Shown piece by piece: positions 44,481 through 59,824 of a stretch of DNA of 64,000 nt. Location: assembly GCA_032622095.1 (NCBI GenBank), contig CP136069.1:186421122-186485121 (forward strand), given 5' to 3'. Numbering within the stretch: position 1 is the first letter of the stretch; every line of letters begins with the position of its first letter. The notes under the pieces are model-generated. The model was not told where the DNA came from and made no database searches. It worked only from the letters and a program-made list of their open reading frames with translations. Source of the stretch: Siphonodentalium dalli (taxonomy: Eukaryota > Mollusca > Scaphopoda > Gadilida > Siphonodentaliidae). Both the position numbers and the translations under genes were made by a program.

Positions 44481-47400
44481 TAGGAGCCTTCACACTACCT
44501 TAATTATGTAGGAGCCATCACACTACCTTAATTATGTAGGAGCTATCACACTACCTTAATTCGGTAGGAGCCATCACACTACCTTAATTCTGTAGGAGCC
44601 ATCACACTACCTTAATTATGTAGGAGCCATCACACTACCTTAATTCGGTGGGAGCCATCACACTACCTTAATTATGTAGGAGCCATCACACTACCTTAAT
44701 TATGTAGGAGCCATCACACTACCTTAATTATGTAGGAGCCATCACACTACCTTAATTATGTAGGAGCCATCACACTACCTTAATTATGTAGGAGCCATCA
44801 CACTACCTTAATTATATAGGAGCCATCACACTACCTTAATTCTGTAGGAGCCATCACACTACCTTAATTATGTAGGAGCCATCACACTACCTTAATTATG
44901 TAGGAGCCATCACACTACCTTAATTATGTAGGAGCCATCACACTACCTTAATTATGTAGGAGCCATCACACTACCTTAATTCTGTAGGAGCCATCACACT
45001 ACCTTAATTCTGTAGGAGCTATCACACTACCTTAATTATGTAGGAGCCATCACACTACCTTAATTATGTAGGAGCCATCACACTACCTTAATTATGTAGG
45101 AGCCATCACACTACCTTAATTATGTAGGAGCCATCACACTACCTTAATTATGTAGGAGCCATCACACTACCTTAATTATGTAGGAGCCATCACACTACCT
45201 TAATTATGTAGGAGCCATCACACTACCTTAATTATGTAGGAGCCATCACACTACCTTAATTCGGTAGGAGCCATCACACTACCTTAATTATGTAGGAGCC
45301 ATCACACTACCTTAATTATGTAGGAGCCATCACACTACCTTAATTATGTAGGAGCTATCACACTACCTTAATTATGTAGGAGCTATCACACTACCTTAAT
45401 TATGTAGGAGCCATCACACTACCTTAATTGTGTAGGAGCCATCACACTACCTTAATTATGTAGGAGCCATCACACTACCTTAATTATGTAGGAGCCATCA
45501 CACTACCTTAATTATGTAGGAGCTATCACACTACCTTAATTATGTAGGAGCCATCACACTACCTTAATTATGTAGGAGCCATCACACTACCTTAATTATG
45601 TAGGAGCTATCACACTACCTTAATTATGTAGGAGCCATCACACTACCTTAATTCGGTAGGAGCCATCACACTACCTTAATTATGTAGGAGCCATCACACT
45701 ACCTTAATTATGTAGGAGCCATCACACTACCTTAATTATGTAGGAGCTATCACACTACCTTAATTCTGTAGGAGCCATCACACTACCTTAATTATGTAGG
45801 AGCTATCACACTACCTTAATTATGTAGGAGCTATCACACTACCTTAATTATGTAGGAGCCATCACACTACCTTAATTATGTAGGAGCCATCACACTACCT
45901 TAATTATGTAGGAGCCATCACACTACCTTAATTATGTAGGAGCCATCACACTACCTTAATTCGGTAGGAGCTATCACACTACCTTAATTCGGTAGGAGCC
46001 ATCACACTACCTTAATTCTGTAGGAGCCATCACACTACCTTAATTATGTAGGAGCCATCACACTACCTTAATTCGGTAGGAGCCATCACACTACCTTAAT
46101 TATGTAGGAGCCATCACACTACCTTAATTATGTAGGAGCCATCACACTACCTTAATTATGTAGGAGCCATCACACTACCTTAATTATGTAGGAGCCATCA
46201 CACTACCTTAATTATATAGGAGCCATCACACTACCTTAATTATGTAGGAGCCATCACACTACCTTAATTATGTAGGAGCCATCACACTACCTTAATTATG
46301 TAGGAGCCATCACACTACCTTAATTATGTAGGAGCCATCACACTACCTAAATTATGTAGGAGCCATCACACTACCTTAATTATGTAGGAGCCATCACACT
46401 ACCTTAATTATGTAGGAGCCATCACACTACCTTAATTCTGTAGGAGCCATCACACTACCTTAATTATGTAGGAGCCATCACACTACCTTAATTATGTAGG
46501 AGCCATCACACTACCTTAATTATGTAGGAGCCATCACACTACCTTAATTATGTAGGAGCCATCACACTACCTTAATTATGTAGGAGCCATCACACTACCT
46601 TAATTATGTAGGAGCCATCACACTACCTTAATTATGTAGGAGCCATCACACTACCTTAATTATGTAGGAGCCATCACACTACCTTAATTATGTAGGAGCC
46701 ATCACACTACCTTAATTCTGTAGTAGCCATCACACTACCTTAATTATGTAGGAGCCATCACACTACCTTAATTATGTTGGAGCCATCACACTACCTTAAT
46801 TATGTAGGAGCCATCACACTACCTTAATTATGTAGGAGCCATCACACTACCTTAATTATGTAGGAGCTATCACACTACCTTAATTATGTAGGAGCTATCA
46901 CACTACCTTAACTATGTAGGAACCATCACACTACCTTAATTATGTAGGAGCCATCACACTACCTTAATTATGTAGGAGCCATCACACTACCTTAATTATG
47001 TAGGAGCTATCACACTACCTTAATTATGTAGGAGCCATCACACTACCTTAATTATGTAGGAGCCATCACACTACCTTAATTATGTAGGAGCTATCACACT
47101 ACCTTAATTATGTAGGAGCCATCACACTACCTTAATTCGGTAGGAGCCATCACACTACCTTAATTATGTAGGAGCCATCACACTACCTTAATTATGTAGG
47201 AGCCATCACACTACCTTAATTATGTAGGAGCTATCACACTACCTTAATTATGTAGGAGCTATCACACTACCTTAATTCTGTAGGAGCCATCACACTACCT
47301 TAATTATGTAGGAGCTATCACACTACCTTAATTCTGTATGAGCTATCACACTACCTTAATTATGTAGGAGCCATCACACTACCTTAATTATGTAGGAGCC

Positions 47401-49690
47401 ATCACACTACCTTAATTATGTAGGAGCCTTCACACTACCTTAATTATGTAGGAGCCATCACACTACCTTAATTATGTAGGAGCTATCACACTACCTTAAT
47501 TCGGTAGGAGCCATCACACTACCTTAATTCTGTAGGAGCCATCACACTACCTTAATTATGTAGGAGCCATCACACTACCTTAATTCGGTGGGAGCCATCA
47601 CACTACCTTAATTATGTAGGAGCCATCACACTACCTTAATTATGTAGGAGCCATCACACTACCTTAATTATGTAGGAGCCATCACACTACCTTAATTATG
47701 TAGGAGCCATCACACTACCTTAATTATGTAGGAGCCATCACACTAGCTTAATTGTATAGGAGCCATCACACTACCTTAATTCTGTAGGAGCCATCACACT
47801 ACCTTAATTATGTAGGAGCCATCACACTACCTTAATTATGTAGGAGCCATCACACTACCTTAATTATGTAGGAGCCATCACACTACCTTAATTATGTAGG
47901 AGCCATCACACTACCTTAATTCTGTAGGAGCCATCACACTACCTTAATTCTGTAGGAGCTATCACACTACCTTAATTATGTAGGAGCCATCACACTACCT
48001 TAATTATGTAGGAGCCATCACACTACCTTAATTATGTAGGAGCCATCACACTACCTTAATTATGTAGGAGCCATCACACTACCTTAATTATGTAGGAGCC
48101 ATCACACTACCTTAATTATGTAGGAGCCATCACACTACCTTAATTCGGTAGGAGCCATCACACTACCTTAATTATGTAGGAGCCATCACACTACCTTAAT
48201 TATGTAGGAGCCATCACACTACCTTAATTATGTAGGAGCTATCACACTACCTTAATTATGTAGGAGCTATCACACTACCTTAATTATGTAGGAGCCATCA
48301 CACTACCTTAATTGTGTAGGAGCCATCACACTACCTTAATTATGTAGGAGCCATCACACTACCTTAATTATGTAGGAGCCATCACACTACCTTAATTATG
48401 TAGGAGCTATCACACTACCTTAATTATGTAGGAGCCATCACACTACCTTAATTATGTAGGAGCCATCACACTACCTTAATTATGTAGGAGCTATCACACT
48501 ACCTTAATTATGTAGGAGCCATCACACTACCTTAATTCGGTAGGAGCCATCACACTACCTTAATTATGTAGGAGCCATCACACTACCTTAATTATGTAGG
48601 AGCCATCACACTACCTTAATTATGTAGGAGCTATCACACTACCTTAATTATGTAGGAGCTATCACACTACCTTAATTCTGTAGGAGCCATCACACTACCT
48701 TAATTATGTAGGAGCTATCACACTACCTTAATTCTGTAGGAGCTATCACACTACCTTAATTATGTAGGAGCCATCACACTACCTTAATTATGTAGGAGCC
48801 ATCACACTACCTTAATTATGTAGGAGCCATCACACTACCTTAATTATGTAGGAGCTATCACACTACCTTAATTCGGTAGGAGCTATCACACTACCTTAAT
48901 TCGGTAGGAGCCATCACACTACCTTAATTCTGTAGGAGCCATCACACTACCTTAATTATGTAGGAGCCATCACACTACCTTAATTCGGTAGGAGCCATCA
49001 CACTACCTTAATTATGTAGGAGCCATCACACTACCTTAATTATGTAGGAGCCATCACACTACCTTAATTATGTAGGAGCCATCACACTACCTTAATTATG
49101 TAGGAGCCATCACACTACCTTAATTATATAGGAGCCATCACACTACCTTAATTATGTAGGAGCCATCACACTACCTTAATTATGTAGGAGCCATCACACT
49201 ACCTTAATTATGTAGGAGCCATCACACTACCTTAATTATGTAGGAGCCATCACACTACCTAAATTATGTAGGAGCCATCACACTACCTTAATTATGTAGG
49301 AGCCATCACACTACCTTAATTATGTAGGAGCCATCACACTACCTTAATTCTGTAGGAGCCATCACACTACCTTAATTATGTAGGAGCCATCACACTACCT
49401 TAATTATGTAGGAGCCATCACACTACCTTAATTATGTAGGAGCCATCACACTACCTTAATTATGTAGGAGCCATCACACTACCTTAATTATGTAGGAGCC
49501 ATCACACTACCTTAATTATGTAGGAGCCATCACACTACCTTAATTATGTAGGAGCCATCACACTACCTTAATTATGTAGGAGCCATCACACTACCTTAAT
49601 TATGTAGGAGCCATCACACTACCTTAATTCTGTAGTAGCCATCACACTACCTTAATTATGTAGGAGCCATCACACTACCTTAATTATGTT
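44481..49690. repeat. 2.9-kb higher-order duplication in the satellite (103-105 monomers)
   Basis: Rare variants pair at 2,940 bases (TAGGAGCCTT at 44481 and 47421; CGGTGGGAGCC near 44646 and 47586), at 2,884 (AATTGTGTAGG near 45427 and 48311) and at 2,912 (CCTAAATT at 46346 and 49258; TTCTGTAGTAGCC near 46716 and 49628; ATTATGTTGG at 46771 and 49683). The offsets are all whole monomers, so single monomers were lost after the block doubled. The variant ACTATGTAGG/AACC near 46911 is not repeated, placing the right edge soon after 49690. Confidence 0.9.
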
Positions 49691-52600
49691 GGAGCCATCA
49701 CACTACCTTAATTATGTAGGAGCCATCACACTACCATAATTATGTAGGAGCCATCGCACTACCTTAATTATGTAGGAGCCATCACACTACCTTAATTATG
49801 TAGGAGCCATCACACTACCTTAATTATGTAGGAGCCATCACACTACCTTAATTATGTAGGAGCCATCACACTACCTTAAATATGTATGAGCCATCACACT
49901 ACCTTAATTATGTAGGAGCCATCACACTACCTTAATTATGTAGGAGCCATCACACTACCTTAATTATGTAGGAGCCATCACACTACCTTAATTATGTAGG
50001 AGCCATCACACTACCTTAATTATGTAGGAGCCATCACACTACCTTAATTCTGTAGGAGCCATCACACTACCTTAATTATGTAGGAGCTATCACACTACCT
50101 TAATTATGTAGGAGCGATCACACTACCTTAATTATGTAGGAGCCATCACACTACCTTAATTATGTAGTAGCTATCACACTACCTTAATTATGTAGGAGCC
50201 ATCACACTACCTTAATTATGTAGGAGCCATCACACTACCTTAATTATGTAGGAGCCATCACACTACCTTAATTATGTAGGAGCCATCACACTACCTTAAT
50301 TATGTAGGAGCCATCACACTACCTTAATTATGTAGGAGCCATCACACTACCTTAATTATGTAGGAGCCATCACACTACCTTAATTATGTAGGAGCCATCA
50401 CACTACCTTAATTATGTAGGAGCCATCACACTACCTTAATTATGTAGGAGCCATCACACTACCTTAATTATGTAGGAGCCATCACACTACCTTAATTATG
50501 TAGGAGCCATCACACTACCTTAATTCTGTAGGAGCCATCACACTACCTTAATTATGTAGTAGCTATCACACTACCTTAATTATGTAGGAGCCATCACACT
50601 ACCTTAATTATGTAGGAGCCATCACACTACCTTAATTATGTAGGAGCCATCACACTACCTTAATTATGTAGGAGCCATCACACTACCTTAATTATGTAGG
50701 AGCCATCACACTACCTTAATTATGTAGGAGCCATCACACTACCTTAATTATGTAGGAGCCATCACACTACCTTAATTATGTAGGAGCCATCACACTACCT
50801 TAATTATGTAGGAGCCATCACACTACCTTAATTATGTAGGAGCCATCACACTACCTTAATTATGTAGGAGCCATCACACTACCTTAATTCTGTAGGAGCC
50901 ATCACACTACCTTAATTATGTAGGAGCTATCACACTACCTTAATTCTGTAGGAGCTATCACACTACCTTAATTATGTAGGAGCTATCACACTACCTTAAT
51001 TATGTAGGAGCTATCACACTACCTTAATTATGTAGGAGCCATCACACTACCTTAATTATATAGGAGCCATCACACTACCTTAATTATGTAGGAGCCATCA
51101 CACTACCTTAATTATGTAGGAGCCATCACACTACCTTAATTATATAGGAGCCATCACACTACCTTAATTATGTAGGAGCCATCACACTACCTTAATTATG
51201 TAGGAGCTATCACACTACCTTAATTATGTAGGAGCTATCCCACTACCTTAATTATGTAGGAGCTATCACACTACCTTTATTATGTAGGAGCTATCACACT
51301 ACCTTAATTATGTAGGAGCTATCACACTACCTTAATTATGTAGGAGCTATCACACTACCTTAATTATGTAGGAGCTATCACACTACCTTAATTATGTAGG
51401 AGCCATCACACTACCTTAATTATGTAGGAGCCATCACACTACCTTAATTATGTAGGAGCTATCACACTACCTTAATTATGTAGGAGCCATCACACTACCT
51501 TAATTATGTAGGAGCTATCACACTACCTTAATTATGTAGGAGCTATCACACTACCTTAATTATGTAGGAGCCATCACACAACCTTAATTATGTAGGAGCT
51601 ATCACACTACCTTAATTATGTAGGAGCCATCACACAACCTTAATTATGTAGGAGCTATCACACTACCTTAATTATGTAGGAGCCATCACACAACCTTAAT
51701 TATGTAGGAGCTATCACACTACCTTAATTATGTAGGAGCCATCACACTACCTTAATTATGTAGGAGCTATCACACTACCTTAATTATGTAGGAGCTATCA
51801 CACTACCTAAATTATGTAGGAGCTATCACACTACCTTAATTATGTAGGAGCCATCACACTACCTTAATTATGTAGGAGCCATCACACTACCTTAATTATG
51901 TAGGAGCCATCACACTACCTTAATTATGTAGGAGCTATCACACTACCTTAATTATGTAGTAGCCATCACACTACCTTAATTATGTAGGAGCCATCACACT
52001 ACCTTAATTATGTAGGAGCTATCACACTACCTTAATTGTGTAGGAGCTATCACCCTACCTTAATTGTGTAGGAGCTATCACACTACCTTAATTATGTAGG
52101 AGCCATCACACTACCTTAATTATGTAGGAGCCATCACACTACCTTAATTATGTAGGAGCCATCACACTACCTTAATTATGTAGGAGCTATCACACTACCT
52201 TAATTATGTAGGAGCTATCACACTACCTTAATTATGTAGGAGCTATCACACTACCTTAATTATGTAGGAGCCATCACACTACCTTAATTATGTAGGAGCT
52301 ATCACACTACCTTAATTATGTAGGAGCCATCACACTACCTTAATTATGTAGGAGCTATCACACTACCTTAATTATGTAGGAGCTATCACACTACCTTAAT
52401 TATGTAGGAGCTATCACACTACCTTAATTATGTAGGAGCTATCACACTACCTTAATTATGTAGGAGCTATCACACTACCTTAATTATGTAGGAGCCATCA
52501 CACTACCTTAATTATGTAGGAGCCATCACACTACCTTAATTATGTAGGAGCCATCACACTACCTTAATTATGTAGGAGCCATCACACTACCTTAATTATG

Positions 52601-53130
52601 TAGGAGCTATCACACTACCTTAATTATGTAGGAGCCATCACACTACCTTAATTATGTTGGAGCCATCACACTACCTTAATTATGTAGGAGCCATCACACT
52701 ACCTTAATTATGTAGGAGCTATCACACTACCTTAATTATGTAGGAGCCATCACACTACCTTAATTATGTAGGAGCCATCACACTACCTTAATTATGTAGG
52801 AGCCATCACACTACCTTAATTATGTAGGAGCCATCACACTACCTTAATTATGTAGGAGCCATCACACTACCTTAATTATGTAGGAGCCATCACACTACCT
52901 TAATTATGTAGGAGCCATCACACTACCTTAATTATGTAGGAGCCATCACACTACCTTAATTGTATAGGAGCCATCACACTACCTTAATTATGTAGGAGCC
53001 ATCACACTACCTTAATTATGTAGGAGCCATCACACTACCTTAATTATGTAGGAGCTATCACACTACCTTAATTGTATAGGAGCCATCACACTACTTTAAT
53101 TATGTAGGAGCTATCACACTACCTTAATTG

Positions 53131-53676
53131 TGTCTCCACATGGATTTGCATCACCAATAAATTGATATAATTGACCTAATTAAAGATTTTCAGAATGGTA
53201 GCATTTGAAAGTTAACATTTTATTGTTTTTAAACATTTTTGATTTTATAAATATTTTTAAATGTTTGAATTATATCGGAGATAAGGGTACCCCATTTCCT
53301 TTGATATTCGGGGATTCGATTATGTTTTCATAGTTTTTCATGAAGTTTTCTTATCGCTGAATATCCATATCAACAGAGTACGTTTATCTCCTGAATAATA
53401 CAAACAACTGCTTTATATGTATCCCATGTGCTAACAGCCTTTTAGTCGCGGTTGCTCTATTGTAGTTATACTTGTATCCGGATGTATCTCTCTTCTGGCA
53501 GGCAACAATTACAACAGCAACATAATTTGTTTTATCCACCGCTCACTACCTCTATTGACTACATAAAGCATGTCTAATACATGTTACATTTATAATGTCA
53601 ATGTAGCTTTATTAGTTACATGTAGGTACTACTTTCATGATGTAGTTATATATGCAAATTTAGCAGGTAACTGGGG
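53131..53676. repeat. Non-satellite spacer, copy 1 of a 546-bp duplicated flank
   Basis: The satellite stops at TTAATTG and single-copy-like text starting TGTCTCCACATGGATTTGCA follows. It matches 59825-60370 with the same length and, as far as I compared, a single substitution (AATAAATTGATA versus AATAAAGTGATA). At 53671-53680, CTGGGGCCATCA runs directly into a monomer. In copy 2 the same place reads CTGGGGTCATCA and continues into unique flank. No gene is seen. Confidence 0.95.
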
Positions 53677-56600
53677 CCATCACACTACCTTAATTATGTA
53701 GGAGCCATCACACTACCTTAATTATGTAGGAGCCATCACACTACCTTAATTATGTAGGAGCTATCACACTACCTTAATTATGTAGGAGCCATCACACTAC
53801 CTTAATTATGTAGGAGCTATCACACTACCTTAATTATGTAGGAGCCATCACACTACCTTAATTATGTAGGAGCTATCACACTACCTTAATTATGTAGGAG
53901 CCATCACACTACCTTAATTATGTAGGAGCTATCACACTACCTTAATTATGTAGGAGCCATCACACTACCTTAATTATGTAGGAGCCATCACACTACCTTA
54001 ATTATGTAGGAGCCATCACACTACCTTAATTCTGTAGGAGCCATCACACTACCTTAATTATGTAGGAGCCATCACACTACCTTAATTCTGTAGGAGCCAT
54101 CACACTACCTTAATTCTGTAGGAGCTATCACACTACCTTAATTATGTAGGAGCCATCACACTACCTTAATTATGTAGGAGCCATCACACTACCTTAATTA
54201 TGTAGGAGCCATCACACTACCTTAATTATGTAGGAGCCATCACACTACCTTAATTATGTAGGAGCCATCACACTACCTTAATTATGTAGGAGCCATCACA
54301 CTACCTTAATTATGTAGTAGCCATCACACTACCTTAATTATGTAGGAGCCATCACACTACCTTAATTATGTAGGAGCCATCACACTACCTTAATTATATA
54401 GGAGCCATCACACTACCTTAATTATGTAGGAGCCATCACACTACCTTAATTCTGTAGTAGCCATCACACTACCTTAATTATGTAGGAGCCATCACACTAC
54501 CTTAATTATGTAGGAGCCATCACACTACCTTAATTATATAGGAGCCATCACACTACCTTAATTATGTAGGAGCCATCACACTACCTTAATTATGTAGGAG
54601 CCATCACACTACCTTAATTATGTAGGAGCCATCACACTACCTTAATTATGTAGGAGCCATCACACTACCTTAATTATGTAGGAGCTATCACACTACCTTA
54701 ATTATGTAGGAGCTATCACACTACCTTAATTATGTAGGAGCCATCACACTACCTTAATTATATAGGAGCGATCACACTACCTTAATTATGTAGGAGCTAT
54801 CACACTACCTTAATTATGTAGGAGCCATCACACTACCTTAATTATATAGGAGCCATCACACTACCTTAATTATGTAGGAGCCATCACACTACCTTAATTA
54901 TATAGGAGCCATCACACTACCTTAATTATGTAGGAGCTATCACACTACCTTAATTATGTAGGAGCCATCACACTACCTTAATTATGTAGGAGCCATCACA
55001 CTACCTAAATTATGTAGGAGCCATCACACTACCTTAATTATGTAGGAGCCATCACACTACCTTAATTATGTAGGAGCCATCACACTACCTTAATTATGTA
55101 GGAGCCATCACACTACCTTAATTATGTAGGAGCTATCTCACTACCTTAATTATGTAGGAGCCATCACACTACCTTAATTATGTAGGAGCCATCACACTAC
55201 CTTAATTATGTAGGAGCTATCACACTACCTTAATTATGTAGGAGCCATCACACTACCTTAATTATGTAGGAGCCATCACACTACCTTAATTATATAGGAG
55301 CCATCACACTACCTTAATTATGTAGGAGCCATCACACTACCTTAATTATGTAGGAGCCATCACACTACCTTAATTATGTAGGATCCATCACACTACCTTA
55401 ATTATGTAGGAGCCATCACACTACCTTAATTATGTAGGAGCCATCACACTACCTTAATTATGTAGGAGCCATCACACTACCTTAATTATGTAGGAGCTAT
55501 CACACTACCTTAATTATGTAGGAGCCATCACACTACCTTAATTATGTAGGAGCCATCACACTACCTCAATTATGTAGGAGCTATCACACTACCTGAATTA
55601 TGTAGGAGCCATCACACTAAATTATGTAGGAGCCATCACACTACCTTAATTATGTAGGAGCCATCACACTACCTTAATTATGTAGGAGCCATCACACTAC
55701 CTTAATTATGTAGGAGCCATCACACTACCTTAATTATGTAGGAGCCATCACACTACCTTAATTATGTAGGAGCCATCACACTACCTTAATTATGGAGGAG
55801 CCATCACACTACCTTAATTATGTAGGAGCCATCACACTACCTTAATTATGTAGGAGCCATCACACTACCTTAATTATGTAGGAGCCATCACACTACCTTA
55901 ATTATGTAGGAGCCATCACACTACCTTAATTATGTAGGAGCCATCACACTACCTTAATTATGTAGGAGCCATCACACTACCTTAATTATGTAGGAGCCAT
56001 CACACTACCTTAATTATGTAGGAGCCATCACACTACCTTAATTATGTAGGAGCCATCACACTACCTTAATTATGTAGGAGCTATCACACTACCTTAATTA
56101 TGTAGGAGCTATCACACTACCTTAATTATGTAGGAGCTATCACACTACCTTAATTATGTAGGAGCCATCACACTACCTTAATTATGTAGGAGCCATCACA
56201 CTACCGTAATTATGTAGGAGCCATCACACTACCTTAATTATGTAGGAGCCATCACACTACCTTAATTATGTAGGAGCCATCACACTACCTTAATTATGTA
56301 GGAGCCATCACACTACCTTAATTATGTAGGAGCTATCACACTACCTTAATTATGTAGGAGCTATCACACTACCTTAATTATGTAGGAGCCATCACACTAC
56401 CTTAATTATGTAGGAGCTATCACACTACCTTAATTATGTAGGAGCCATCACACTACCTTAATTATGTAGGAGCTATCACACTACCTTAATTATGTAGGAG
56501 CCATCACACTACCTTAATTATGTAGGAGCCATCACACTACCTTAATTATGTAGGAGCCATCACACTACCTTAATTATGTAGGAGCCATCACACTACCTTA

Positions 56601-59600
56601 ATTATGTAGGAGCCATCACACTACCTTAATTATCTAGGAGCCATCACACTACCTTAATTATGTAGGAGCCATCACACTACCTTAATTATATAGGAGCCAT
56701 CACACTACCTTAATTATGTAGGAGCCATCACACTACCTTAATTATGTAGGAGCTATCACACTACCTTAATTATGTAGGAGCTATCACACTACCTTAATTA
56801 TGTAGGAGCTATCACACTACCTTAATTATGTAGGAGCTATCACACTACCTTAATTATGTAGGAGCCATCACACTACCTTAATTATGTAGTAGCCATCACA
56901 CTACCTTAATTATGTTGTAGCCATCACACTACCTTAATTATGTAGGAGCCATCACACTACCTTAATTATGTAGGAGCTATCACACTACCTTAATTATGTA
57001 GGAGCTATCACACTACCTTAATTATGTAGGAGCTATCACACTACCTTAATTATGTAGGAGCCATCACACTACCTTAATTATGTAGGAGCCATCACACTAC
57101 CTTAATTATGTAGGAGCTATCACACTACCTTAATTATGTAGGAGCTATCACACTACCTTAATTATGTAGGAGCTATCACACTACCTTAATTATGTAGGAG
57201 CTATCACACTACCTTAATTATGTAGGAGCCATCACACTACCTTAATTATGTAGGAGCCATCACACTACCTTAATTTTGTAGGAGCTATCACACTACCTTA
57301 ATTATGTAGGAGCTATCACACTACCTTAATTATGTAGGAGCTATCACACTACCTTAATTATGTAGGAGCTATCACACTACCTTAATTATGTAGTAGCCAT
57401 CACACTACCTTAATTATGTAGGAGCCATCACACTACCTTAATTATGTAGGAGCTATCACACTACCTTAATTATGTAGTAGCCATCACACTACCTTAATTA
57501 TGTAGGAGCTATCACACTACCTTAATTATGTAGGAGCTATCACACTACCTTAATTATGTAGTAGCCATCACACTACCTTAATTATGTAGGAGCCATCACA
57601 CTACCTTAATTATGTAGGAGCTATCACACTACCTTAATTATGTAGGAGCTATCACACTACCTTAATTATGTAGGAGCTATCACACTACCTTAATTATGTA
57701 GGAGCTATCACACTACCTTAATTATGTAGGAGCTATCACACTACCTTAATTATGTAGGAGCCATCACACTACCTTAATTATGTAGGAGCTATCACACTAC
57801 CTTAATTATGTAGGAGCTATCACACTACCTTAATTATGTAGGAGCCATCACACTACCTTAATTATGTAGGAGCTATCACACTACCTTAATTATGTAGGAG
57901 CCATCACACTACCTTAATTATGTAGGAGCTATCACACTACCTTAATTGTGTAGGAGCCATCACACTACCTTAATTATGTAGGAGCTATCACACTACCTTA
58001 ATTATGTAGGAGCTATCACACTACCTTAATTATGTAGGAGCTATCACACTACCTTAATTCTGTAGGAGCCATCACACTACCTTAATTATGTAGGAGCCAT
58101 CACACTACCTTAATTATGTAGGAGCCATCACACTACCTTAATTATGTAGGAGCCATCACACTACCTTAATTCTGTAGGAGCCATCACACTACCTTAATTC
58201 TGTAGTAGCCATCACACTACCTTAATTCTGTAGTAGCCATCACACTACCTTAATTATGTAGGAGCCATCACACTACCTTAATTCTGTAGTAGCCATCACA
58301 CTACCTTAATTATGTAGGAGCCATCACACTACCTTAATTATATAGGAGCCATCACACTACCTTAATTATGTAGGAGCCATCACACTACCTTAATTATGTA
58401 GGAGCCATCACACTACCTTAATTATGTAGGAGCCATCACACTACCTTAATTATATAGGAGCCATCACACTACCTTAATTATGTAGGAGCTATCACACTAC
58501 CTTAATTATGTAGGAGCGATCACACTACCTTAATTATGTAGGAGCCATCACACTACCTTAATTATGTAGGAGCTATCACACTACCTTAATGATGTAGGAG
58601 CCATCACACTACCTTAATTATGTAGGAGCTATCACACTACCTTAATGATGTAGGAGCGATCACACTACCTTAATTATGTAGGAGCCATCACACTACCTTA
58701 ATTATATAGGAGCCATCACACTACCTTAATTATGTAGGAGCCATCACACTACCTTAATTATGTAGGAGCCATCACACTACCTTAATTATGTTGGAGCGAT
58801 CACACTACCTTAATTATGTAGGAGCTATCACACTACCTTAATGATGTAGGAGCGATCACACTACCTTAATTATGTAGGAGCCATCACACTACCTTAATTA
58901 TGTAGGAGCCATCACACTACCTTAATTATGTAGGAGCTATCACACTACCTTAATGATGTAGGAGCGATCACACTACCTTAATTATGTAGGAGCCATCACA
59001 CTACCTTAATTATATAGGAGCCATCACACTACCTTAATTATGTAGGAGCCATCACACTACCTTAATTATGTAGGAGCCATCACACTACCTTAATTATGTA
59101 GGAGCCATCACACTACCTTAATTATGTAGGAGCCATCACACTACCTTAATTATGTAGGAGCCATCACACTACCTTAATTGTATAGGAGCCATCACACTAC
59201 CTTAATTATGTAGGAGCCATCACACTACCTTAATTATGTAGGAGCCATCACACTACCTTAATTATGTAGGAGCCATCACACTACCTTAATTATGTAGGAG
59301 CCATCACACTACCTTAATTATGTTGGAGCCATCACACTACCTTAATTATGTTGGAGCCATCACACTACCTTAATTATGTAGGAGCCATCACACTACCTTA
59401 ATTATGTAGGAGCCATCACACTACCTTAATTATGTAGGAGCTATCACACTACCTTAATTGTATAGGAGCCATCACACTACTTTAATTATGTAGGAGCCAT
59501 CACACTACCTTAATTATGTAGGAGCTATCACACTACCTTAATTATGTAGGAGCCATCACACTACCTTAATTATGTAGGAGCTATCACACTACCTTAATTA

Positions 59601-59824
59601 TATAGGAGCCATCACACTACCTTAATTATGTAGGAGCTATCACACTACCTTAATTATATAGGAGCCATCACACTACCTTAATTATGTAGGAGCCATCACA
59701 CTACCTTAATTATGTAGGAGCCATCACACTACCTTAATTATGTAGGAGCTATCACACTACCTTAATTGTATAGGAGCCATCACACTACTTTAATTATGTA
59801 GGAGCTATCACACTACCTTAATTG
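53677..59824. repeat. 28-bp satellite, second block (about 219 monomers)
   Basis: Same monomer and strand as the main block. From 53696 to 59796 the distance is 218 monomers minus 4 bases, explained by one visible 4-base deletion near 55610 (CACACTAAATTATG). It has its own private variants: AATTATATAGG is common, and a TAATGATGTAGGAGCGATC form occurs only at about 58590-58965. The last monomers before 59825 match those before 53131, including CACTACTTTAAT. Confidence 0.97.

Larger units (their letters stand above)
34281..53130. repeat. 28-bp satellite, main block (about 672 monomers)
   Basis: The monomer begins GTAGGAGCCATCACAC and ends TTAATTAT; about 39% GC. Common variants are C or T in GAGCYATC, and A, C, G or CG in the final AATTAT/AATTCT/AATTGT/AATTCGG. 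The left 1.4 kb uses a different form, AAATCTGTAGTAGCC. Phase is extremely regular: 35881 to 44281 is exactly 300 monomers and 44422 to 53102 exactly 310. Net shifts come only from an 8-base duplication near 35168 and an extra T near 44390. Every frame is closed by TAG or TAA, so it is not coding. No CRISPR-like unique spacers occur. Confidence 0.98.

Noticed and set aside
34281-59824. CRISPR-like array of short direct repeats
   Set aside because: There are no unique spacers between repeats; the 28-bp units are head-to-tail and differ only by point variants. The genome is eukaryotic and there are no cas genes.
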